54,377 bases of DNA from Candidatus Limivicinus sp. (lineage in GTDB: Bacteria; Bacillota; Clostridia; Oscillospirales; Oscillospiraceae). The DNA lies in NCBI GenBank assembly GCA_029264685.1, contig JARHZW010000104.1, forward strand, positions 1-54,377, given 5' to 3'. Below are positions 33,625 through 40,540 of this stretch, one piece after another (the stretch's first letter is position 1; each line of letters starts with the position of its first letter). The notes under the pieces were generated by a model that saw only the letters and a list, made by a program, of their open reading frames with translations, had not been told where the DNA came from and searched no databases. The translations under genes and the position numbers were made by a program.

Positions 33625-34194
33625 TTATATCTCTTCCCGGTTATGTTCACAGAAGCTGACCATAGCCTCCCAGTGACCTGTTTTGATTTCACACAGTCTG
33701 GAAATAAAAGGCTTTATATCATCCTTCATACCGGTCTGAAGCCAGCCCAGAATGATTCCGAAAAGCTCACACTGATAATAGCGCAGCAGAATACGCCGGT
33801 CTTTTTCGCTGAGCCTTGCGTGGGGGAAGGCGTTGTCAAAGTAGGCTTTAACCGTGTGCTCGCAGACCTGCCAGAGATACTGCTCGAACATATCACGGTT
33901 TACGGAATTATATATGTGCATGATGGCACGTCTGTTTTCAAGAGAAAAGCCTGCCGCTACCATGGCGCAGTCCTCAAAGCTTGTAAGCTCAGGAAACTCC
34001 TCTATTATCCTGTTTATTTCACCTTTCAGAATTTCCTGAATAAGAGAGGGAATGTCCTGATAATGGTAGTAGAAGGAGTTGCGATTTATGCCGCAACGGT
34101 CGGTAATGTCTTTTACGGTTATTTTGTTCAATGGCCTCTCGTTCAAAAGACCGAGAAAAGCTTGGCGTATTGCCTTTTCGGTGAAGTTTGCCAT
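33625..34194 (-). CDS. TetR/AcrR family transcriptional regulator
   Basis: Repressor of 189 residues. The helix-turn-helix is ITVKDITDRCGINRNSFYYHYQDI at about residues 25-48 (ITVKDITDRCGI then NRNSFYYHY). The C-terminal ligand domain is of the kind with a conserved F/W-rich helix, GIILGWLQTGM. It sits upstream of, and on the same strand as, the HdeD/RND exporter operon and probably represses it in answer to an exported compound. A terminator after it shows that the operon has its own promoter. Confidence 0.9.
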   Translation of the reverse strand: MANFTEKAIRQAFLGLLNERPLNKITVKDITDRCGINRNSFYYHYQDIPSLIQEILKGEINRIIEEFPELTSFEDCAMVAAGFSLENRRAIMHIYNSVNRDMFEQYLWQVCEHTVKAYFDNAFPHARLSEKDRRILLRYYQCELFGIILGWLQTGMKDDIKPFISRLCEIKTGHWEAMVSFCEHNREEI

Positions 34195-34273
34195 TTATAC
34201 ACCTCTAAGTATATTTGTCATTAAAAAGAAAGCTTAGACATATGGAGAAGCTTAAAAATATATGCCGAAATAA

Positions 34274-35764
34274 TCACTGTGCATTTACGCTGTCGGCAAA
34301 GCGAAGGAAAGCAGCCTTTCCGGCTTCCGTGCGCTTGTATACGCCCGCATCCTCAAGTACCTGCTGGAATACCAGCCCCACTTCTTTTTGAATAATATCG
34401 GTAATATTTTCTGAAGTGATTTCGTTTCTCGCCTGTATCTCCTCTGCCCAAAGAGCGTGAGAAGCGATTTCGGGAATAGAGCTTATATCCTCATGGGCGA
34501 GAATTGCGTCCTGAAGCCGTGAAAGCTCAGTTTTCAGTCTTGCAGGCAGAACCGCAAGACCCATGACCTCTATAAGACCTATATTTTCTTTCTTTATATG
34601 GTGGAGGTTCTGGTGGGGGTGGAAAACACCCAGAGGATACTCCTCCGTTGTAAGGTTGTTTCTGAGTACCAGATCCAGCTGATAGTCATAGCCTCTGCGG
34701 CGGGCAATAGGCGTAATTGTGTTATGGGGCACTCCGTCGGTTTCGGCAAATATGCCTGCTTCCATGTCGCTGTATCCACGCCATGCGGTGAGAATCCTGT
34801 CTGCAAGCTCTGCCAGACGGTCGCTGTCATCTCCTGACAGACGGATAACGGACATGGGCCATTTAACTATACCGGCCTTGATGTCTTCATAGCCTTTAAA
34901 GCAAAGCTCAGTCTCAACGGGCGCCTTAGCCATGGCAAACTCGTAATTTCCGCCCTGAAAATGGTCATGGCTTAAAATGGAGCCGCCCACTATAGGCAGG
35001 TCTGCATTGGAGCCTAAGAAGTAGTGAGGGAAGCAGCCTACAAACTCTAAAAGCTTGTCAAAGGTGGCTCTCTCAATCTTCATTGGGTGATGGTCGGAGT
35101 TAAAGACTATGCAGTGCTCGTTATAATATACATAGGGAGAGTACTGGAAGTACCAGGGCTCGTTGCCAAGACTTATGGGCACTATGCGGTGGTTCTGCCT
35201 TGCAGGGTGGTTCATCCTGCCGGCGTAACCTTCATTTTCGGCGCAAAGCTGGCATTTGGGGTATCCTGACTGAGGCGCAAGGGCGGCAGCGGCGATGGCT
35301 TTGGGGTCCTTCTCAGGTTTGGAGAGGTTTATGCTTATGTCAAGCTGACCGTAGCTGCACTGATATTTCCAGCGCAGATCCTTGGCCATTCCGTCACGGC
35401 GTATATAGTTTGTGTCCTGACTGAATTTATAAAACCAGTCGGTAGCGCTGCGTGGGCTTTGAAAATACTGCGCTAAAAACTTTCTCCTGACCTCGTGGGG
35501 AAACGGAGTCAGCACGCCCATAAGCTTTGTGTCAAAAAGCTGGCGGGCAACTATGTTATCATCTACAAGACCACGCCTGACGGCATCATCAGTGAGAACT
35601 TCAAGAATACTGGCAAGGCTACGCTTAATTTTGTGGCTGTCCTCTTCAACACTGTCAAGACCCATGACTTCAAGCAGACGGTTAAAGACAAATGTTTCGT
35701 CGCCGGGCTCTATAAGGTTGTTCTCCAGAGCGTAGTTTATAAGAGCAAGCAGATATGATTTCAT
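34274..35764 (-). CDS. galT: UDP-glucose--hexose-1-phosphate uridylyltransferase (GalT, class II)
   Basis: Leloir-pathway enzyme exchanging UMP between UDP-glucose and galactose-1-phosphate. It belongs to the longer class II family of Firmicutes: 496 residues, with MNHPARQNHRIVPI, PHYFLGSNADLPIVGGSIL and the active-site LSHDHFQGG (HxH-type) region. CGGAGG lies 6 bases before the ATG. galK and galE are not adjacent, and the gene stands alone behind its own promoter. In some species this family acts on galacto- or lacto-N-biose metabolites; specificity cannot be told here. Confidence 0.95.
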   Translation of the reverse strand: MKSYLLALINYALENNLIEPGDETFVFNRLLEVMGLDSVEEDSHKIKRSLASILEVLTDDAVRRGLVDDNIVARQLFDTKLMGVLTPFPHEVRRKFLAQYFQSPRSATDWFYKFSQDTNYIRRDGMAKDLRWKYQCSYGQLDISINLSKPEKDPKAIAAAALAPQSGYPKCQLCAENEGYAGRMNHPARQNHRIVPISLGNEPWYFQYSPYVYYNEHCIVFNSDHHPMKIERATFDKLLEFVGCFPHYFLGSNADLPIVGGSILSHDHFQGGNYEFAMAKAPVETELCFKGYEDIKAGIVKWPMSVIRLSGDDSDRLAELADRILTAWRGYSDMEAGIFAETDGVPHNTITPIARRRGYDYQLDLVLRNNLTTEEYPLGVFHPHQNLHHIKKENIGLIEVMGLAVLPARLKTELSRLQDAILAHEDISSIPEIASHALWAEEIQARNEITSENITDIIQKEVGLVFQQVLEDAGVYKRTEAGKAAFLRFADSVNAQ

Positions 35765-35812
35765 AGTTTCCTCCGTTTTGCATTATCTGATTTGTGAAGT
35801 GACCTTTTCTTG

Positions 35813-35841
35813 ATGATACTACGGATTTAATATTTGGTCAA
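35813..35841 (-). promoter_or_regulatory. Promoter of galT
   Basis: Minus strand TTGACC (35836-35841), 17-base spacer, TATCAT (35813-35818). A 10-base palindrome GCAATATTGC at 35843-35852 abuts the -35 and could be an operator. Confidence 0.7.
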
Positions 35842-35933
35842 TGCAATATTGCTTTCATGGAGAAAAATGAACTGAAAATATATACAGCGGGATAAATGAA
35901 CAATGGCAATTGGAGTAAAAAGAGAAAAAAAGC

Positions 35934-35962
35934 TTGAAATTATCTTAATAAGAGAATATAAT
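35934..35962 (+). promoter_or_regulatory. Promoter of the Y-family polymerase operon
   Basis: TTGAAA (35934-35939), 17-base spacer, TATAAT (35957-35962). I see no clear LexA box (GAAC-N4-GTTC type) nearby. Confidence 0.75.
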
Positions 35963-36003
35963 GTGTTCAACGAGCCAAACAGGAGAAAAAGGAAGTGCAG
36001 GCA

Positions 36004-37263
36004 ATGGCAGAGCGAGTTTATATGTGCATAGACCTGAAATCTTTCTACGCATCGGTGGAATGTGTGGAGAGAGGGCTTGACCCTATGAAAACACGGCTTG
36101 TGGTGGCAGATCCGGACAGGACGGAAAAAACAATATGCCTTGCCATAACTCCCGCTATGAAAGCCTTGGGGGTGAAAAACCGCTGCCGTGTCTTTGAGAT
36201 ACCACCGGGAATAGACTATATAATGGCTACGCCCAGAATGGCGCTTTATATACAGTATTCGGTGAGAGTGTATTCCGTATACCTTAAATATGCTGCTTCT
36301 AAGGACATTCATGTATACTCCATAGACGAGGTGTTTATGGATGTGACGGACTACCTGTCCTACCGCAGCCAGACTCCACGGGAATTTGCGGAAATGGTGC
36401 TGAAAGATGTTATGGACACGGTAGGCATAACTGCCACCTGCGGCATAGGTACGAATCTGTACCTTGCAAAAATTGCAATGGACATAATCGCAAAGCATTC
36501 AAAGGATAATATAGGTTTCTTGGATGAGGAGAGCTACCGTGAAAAGCTGTGGCGCCATACCCCTCTTACGGATTTCTGGCGCATAGGCCCGGGGACGGTC
36601 AGGCGGCTTTCGAGAATAGGAATAGAGAATATGCGGGATATTGCCCTTGCAAATCAGGATACCCTATACAAGCACTTCGGAGTAGATGCAGAGCTTCTTA
36701 TAGACCACGCATGGGGCAGAGAGACGGTGCGGATGGAGGATATAAAAGCCTACAAGCCAAGAAGCACAAGCCTGTCCTCAGGGCAGGTTCTCTCCAGAGG
36801 CTATGCATACGAAGAAGGGCTGCTGATTGTGCGGGAGATGGCGGAGGGACTGGGGCTTGAAATGTTTGAACAGGGCTTTTCCACAAATCTTATAACAATG
36901 AGTCTGGATTATTCCCATTCGTCGGGCCGTGAGCAGTCACGGGGAAGCATACGGACAGGATGCTATACTGCTTCCGTTAAAACTCTTTCCGACAGCGCAG
37001 CAGAGCTGTATGAGCGTATAAGAGACAGGGCTGTTCCGGTGCATAAGATAAATATATGTTTCTGCAATTTGAGTACGGAAGATGTTCAGCAGTACGATAT
37101 TTTTTCTCAGCCGGAGCAGCAGGAAAAGCAGATGAAAATTCAAAGGACCATGCTTGATATAAGGAAGAAGCACGGGAAAAACGGAATTTTTAAATGTATG
37201 GATCTTATGGAGGGAGCCACAATGCTGGAGCGAAACCGACAGATAGGAGGTCACAGAGCGTGA
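36004..37263 (+). CDS. Y-family DNA polymerase (UmuC/DinB-like)
   Basis: Error-prone translesion polymerase of 419 residues. The catalytic motifs are CIDLKSFYASVEC (first Asp, near residue 8) and YSIDEVFMDVT (Asp-Glu). The nucleotide-site stretch ATCGIGTNLYLAKIAMD and the helix-hairpin-helix IGPGTVRRLSRIGI follow, then a little-finger domain. No beta-clamp motif is obvious at the C-terminus. It resembles the B. subtilis YqjW (PolY2) branch more than DinB. ATG 36004 is used; GTG 35995 is also possible. It overlaps a YolD-like gene, as in yqjW-yqjX. Confidence 0.92.
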   Translation: MAERVYMCIDLKSFYASVECVERGLDPMKTRLVVADPDRTEKTICLAITPAMKALGVKNRCRVFEIPPGIDYIMATPRMALYIQYSVRVYSVYLKYAASKDIHVYSIDEVFMDVTDYLSYRSQTPREFAEMVLKDVMDTVGITATCGIGTNLYLAKIAMDIIAKHSKDNIGFLDEESYREKLWRHTPLTDFWRIGPGTVRRLSRIGIENMRDIALANQDTLYKHFGVDAELLIDHAWGRETVRMEDIKAYKPRSTSLSSGQVLSRGYAYEEGLLIVREMAEGLGLEMFEQGFSTNLITMSLDYSHSSGREQSRGSIRTGCYTASVKTLSDSAAELYERIRDRAVPVHKINICFCNLSTEDVQQYDIFSQPEQQEKQMKIQRTMLDIRKKHGKNGIFKCMDLMEGATMLERNRQIGGHRA

Positions 37264-37574
37264 GACAGCCGATGAGCAGGGCAGACAGAGCAAAGCAGTT
37301 TATGCCTTTTGCCGCACTAAAAGGCTATGAAGAGGCCGTAAAAGAGAGCGAGAAACGAAAAAAAGAAAAAATCATTCTTGCCGAGGACAGGAAAGAGGAG
37401 TTGGACTTTAAGCTCAGACAGCTTGAATACGGAGATGTGGTGACGATTTCTTATTTTGACAGCGGAGAGTACAGGAAAGTCAGGGACAGGTTTATAAAAG
37501 CCGATGACTTAAAGAAAAAAATCGTAGTAGGTAAAAAAGAGATAGATATTGAAAATATAACGGAAATAGAGTAA
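37260..37574 (+). CDS. YolD-like protein
   Basis: Protein of 104 residues. The N-terminal RADRAKQFMPFAALKGYEEA is the hallmark of YolD-like proteins, followed by a strongly charged helix and a small beta region. The start is a GTG at 37260 overlapping the polymerase stop, with GGAGG 9 bases upstream. YolD-like proteins are habitually encoded beside UmuC-type polymerases and are thought to act as UmuD-like accessory factors. Sequence supports family membership; the activity is inferred. Confidence 0.88.
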   Translation: MRQPMSRADRAKQFMPFAALKGYEEAVKESEKRKKEKIILAEDRKEELDFKLRQLEYGDVVTISYFDSGEYRKVRDRFIKADDLKKKIVVGKKEIDIENITEIE

Positions 37575-37612
37575 ATGCCGGACCTGAAAGATCCGGCATT
37601 TACTCTATTTTT
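37570..37612 (+). terminator. Terminator of the polymerase-YolD operon
   Basis: AGTAAATGCCGGA (37570-37582) and TCCGGCATTTACT (37592-37604), followed by CTATTTTT. The stem overlaps the YolD stop codon. Confidence 0.9.
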
Positions 37613-37652
37613 AAATCTTAAACCTGCATTTATTATAATGAATGAAAATAAA

Positions 37653-37685
37653 ATAAAAAAGCTCCGGTAATTAAACCGAAGCTTT
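37653..37685 (-). terminator. Terminator of tRNA-Gln
   Basis: On the minus strand AAAGCTTCGGT pairs with ACCGGAGCTTT (one GU pair), then T residues, directly after the tRNA. Confidence 0.8.
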
Positions 37686-37686
37686 A

Positions 37687-37760
37687 TGGCAGCGGGAGAA
37701 GGATTCGAACCCTCACATACGGAGTCAGAGTCCGCTGTGCTACCTTTACACAATCCCGCT
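37687..37760 (-). tRNA. tRNA-Gln (anticodon CUG)
   Basis: The acceptor stem is AGCGGGA / TCCCGCT with encoded CCA. The anticodon stem GCGGA/TCCGT surrounds the loop CTCTGAC, placing CTG (plus-strand CAG at 37726-37728) as anticodon for CAG. The T arm holds TTCGAAT. It is a single-tRNA unit with its own promoter and terminator. Confidence 0.95.
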
Positions 37761-37773
37761 AAACGCATTTGCT

Positions 37774-37801
37774 ATTATAACCGTATTTTAGGATTTGTCA
37801 A
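37774..37801 (-). promoter_or_regulatory. Promoter of tRNA-Gln
   Basis: Minus strand TTGACA (37796-37801), a 16-base spacer and TATAAT (37774-37779), both perfect consensus boxes. Confidence 0.85.
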
Positions 37802-37824
37802 GGGCTTTTTTGAATTTTTTTGGA

Positions 37825-37891
37825 AAAAATTTTTACAAAGAGCTGAAAAGCCCGTTTTATCAATGAAAAAACAACAAAAATTTTTACAAAG
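37825..37891 (+). repeat. 16-base direct repeat upstream of the second RND exporter
   Basis: AAAAATTTTTACAAAG occurs exactly at 37825-37840 and again at 37876-37891, 51 bases apart, each built on an AAAAATTTTT palindrome. The rest of 37802-38059 is AT-rich, with no gene seen. Confidence 0.6.
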
Positions 37892-38059
37892 TTAAGTTTC
37901 TGACGATTGCGGAGATTGTTAAAAAAGTATATAATTAAGCGTCGGAGTATGCATAAATTTGTGACAATTAAATTTGCCCGGTTAATAATTTTTTTATATT
38001 TATGTGTTAAGATATGTTAAAATGTGACTTTAGAATGATTATGAATGAAGGAAGATAAT

Positions 38060-40540
38060 ATGGAAGAAAATAAACGCAGCAGTTTCATGGAAAAAGTTTC
38101 GGCGGTTATTGTGGATAAAAGAAATATCATATTCTTTATATTCGTGATCGCTGCCCTGTTTTGCGCTGTGTCCAGAAACTGGGTACAGGTTTGCGACGAT
38201 ATTACAAAATATCTGCCCTCAAACACGGAAACCAGACAGGGTCTTGACCTTATGGACAGGGAGTTTACTACCTACGGCACGGCGGACATTATGGTGGAAA
38301 ACATAAGCTATGCTCAGGCGGAGGATATTCGGGAAACAATAGAGAATATCGAGGGAGTAAAGTCCGTAGAGTTTGACGACACGGATATGCACTTTAATTC
38401 TGCGGCTGCCATGTTTGCCGTTACCTTTGACGGCACTAACAATGACGAGATCAGTATAAAGGCCTACAAGGAAATAAAGGAAGAGCTGAAGGATTATGAC
38501 CTGAGGACCAGAAGCGATGTGGGCAACCCTCTTAAAGCCATAATAAACGGCGAAATGCTGATAGTTGATATTATAGCGGTGGTAATAGTTATTTCCGTTC
38601 TTCTGCTTACATCCCAGACCTATGCCGAGATACCTGTGCTGCTGATAACCTTCGGAGCGGCTGCGATTCTGAACATGGGCACAAACTATCTTATGGGCGA
38701 AATTTCCTTCATTACCGACTCCATAGCCATTGTTTTGCAGCTTGCATTGGCTATCGACTATGCTATTATACTTTGCCACCGCTTCCAGGAGGAGCGGCAG
38801 GACAAAGATGCCAGAGAAGCGGCTATTGTGGCTCTGAGCAAGGCTATTCCTGAGATTTCCGCCAGCAGTCTGACCACGGTTTCCGGTCTTCTTGCTCTTA
38901 GCTTTATGCAGTTTAAGCTGGGCTACGATATGGGCGTTGTACTTATAAAAGCCATTATCCTCAGCCTTGTGTCCGTTTTCTTCCTTATGCCGGGACTTCT
39001 TGTGGTCTTTTCTCCTCTTATTGACAAGACCCACCATAAAAACTTTGTCCCGAAAATCAACTTTCTCGGCAAAGCAGTGTATGCGACCCGCTTTGTGATG
39101 CCGGTCATATTTGTTGGTATTGCAATTTTTGCTTTCTCGTTCTCACACAAGGCAAATTATGTGTACTCTCAGGAGTCCACGGAGTCTATACGGAAAAATG
39201 AAGCCCAGTTGGATTCAGCCAGAATGGACAGTCTGTTCGGAAAGAACAATCAGATGGCAATTATAGTGCCTGCCGGCGATTACAATAAGGAAGCAAAGCT
39301 CATAAGCGATGTGAGCGAGCTAAGTCTTGTGGAAAAAGTTACGGGGCTTGCAAATATCGAGGCAAAAAACGGCTGGTATATTACCAGCTCTCTCAACCCA
39401 AGACAGTTTGCGGAGCTTGCAAATCTGGATTATGAAGTAGCGCAGTTTTTGTATACCGGTTATGCCATGAATACGGGCGAGTACGGACAGGTGGTTACAA
39501 ATCTTGAAAACTACACTGTTCCGCTCATAGATATGTTCGACTATCTCAACGAACGCAGGGATGATGTGGTTCTGAACCTGCCGAAGAATGTTGAAGAAGA
39601 GCTGGATGATTTGGCCCAGCAGCTTGCCGACGGCAAAAAACAGCTCAGAAGCGATGACTGGAGCCGTATAGTTCTGGAGCTAAATGTGCCTATAGAGGGT
39701 GAGAAGAGCTTTGAGTATCTGGATATAATCCACGGCATAGTGGCAAGATATTACGATGACTACTATGTAGTGGGCGATACTACCAGCTGCAGCGACCTGC
39801 AGCACAGCTTTGAAAACGATAACAAGCTTATAAGCGTGCTGACCATATTGTTTGTTATTGCGGTTTTGATATTCACCTTCAAGTCCGTGGGACTTCCGCT
39901 GCTTCTTATCATCATTATTCAGGGAAGTATATGGTGCAACTTCTCCATACCCTACATCTCCGGCAACAACCTGTTCTTCCTTACATATCTTATAGTCAGC
40001 GCAATTCAGATGGGCGCAAATATAGACTATGCAATAGTAATCTCCAACCGTTATATGGAGCTTAAAGAGAAAATGCCTCTCAAGCAGGCCATGATAGAAA
40101 CCCTGAATCTGGCATTCCCCACAATTATAACATCAGGAACCATGCTTGTTTCGGCAGGCTTCGTTATAGGCTTTTTGACATCAAACGAGACCATATCTGC
40201 CATAGGTATGTATCTTGGTATGGGTACTACAATATCCATATTCCTTGTTATGTGTGTCCTGCCTCAGATCCTGCTTATGGGCGATATCATAATTCAGAAA
40301 ACCTCCTTTACAATAAAGAAGAGCGCAAATGTCACCCATAAAACCGGCACTATCCGCATAAACGGCAGAGTGCGTGGAAAGCTTGACGGCGTGATTGATG
40401 CGGAGGTACACGGTGTGTTCAGAGGTTCGCTCAATGCCATAGTGGATGTGGGCGATATTGAAGAGCTGCCGGTTCAAACCGAGCAGATAGAACAGTCGGA
40501 AGAGGAAAAACCGGAAATTACGGATGGAGGCAGCAAATGA
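38060..40540 (+). CDS. RND/MMPL exporter with bactofilin-like C-terminal tail
   Basis: Membrane exporter of 826 residues with the duplicated MMPL layout. The relay segments are IVLQLALAIDYAIILCHRF and IQMGANIDYAIVISNRYME. After the last helix, about 80 extra residues follow. They contain GTIRINGRVRGKLDGVIDAE and VHGVFRGSLNAIVDVGDI, a short-period G-x-[VI] pattern like the bactofilin beta-helix, then an acidic end. ATG 38060 has AAGGAAG 5 bases upstream. The gene overlaps a GLUG-repeat surface-protein gene by 4 bases. The bactofilin resemblance is by eye. Confidence 0.88.
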   Translation: MEENKRSSFMEKVSAVIVDKRNIIFFIFVIAALFCAVSRNWVQVCDDITKYLPSNTETRQGLDLMDREFTTYGTADIMVENISYAQAEDIRETIENIEGVKSVEFDDTDMHFNSAAAMFAVTFDGTNNDEISIKAYKEIKEELKDYDLRTRSDVGNPLKAIINGEMLIVDIIAVVIVISVLLLTSQTYAEIPVLLITFGAAAILNMGTNYLMGEISFITDSIAIVLQLALAIDYAIILCHRFQEERQDKDAREAAIVALSKAIPEISASSLTTVSGLLALSFMQFKLGYDMGVVLIKAIILSLVSVFFLMPGLLVVFSPLIDKTHHKNFVPKINFLGKAVYATRFVMPVIFVGIAIFAFSFSHKANYVYSQESTESIRKNEAQLDSARMDSLFGKNNQMAIIVPAGDYNKEAKLISDVSELSLVEKVTGLANIEAKNGWYITSSLNPRQFAELANLDYEVAQFLYTGYAMNTGEYGQVVTNLENYTVPLIDMFDYLNERRDDVVLNLPKNVEEELDDLAQQLADGKKQLRSDDWSRIVLELNVPIEGEKSFEYLDIIHGIVARYYDDYYVVGDTTSCSDLQHSFENDNKLISVLTILFVIAVLIFTFKSVGLPLLLIIIIQGSIWCNFSIPYISGNNLFFLTYLIVSAIQMGANIDYAIVISNRYMELKEKMPLKQAMIETLNLAFPTIITSGTMLVSAGFVIGFLTSNETISAIGMYLGMGTTISIFLVMCVLPQILLMGDIIIQKTSFTIKKSANVTHKTGTIRINGRVRGKLDGVIDAEVHGVFRGSLNAIVDVGDIEELPVQTEQIEQSEEEKPEITDGGSK

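Noticed and set aside
35934-36003. LexA box controlling the Y-family polymerase
   Set aside because: No GAAC-N4-GTTC-like or related palindrome is evident near the promoter, so SOS control is not claimed.
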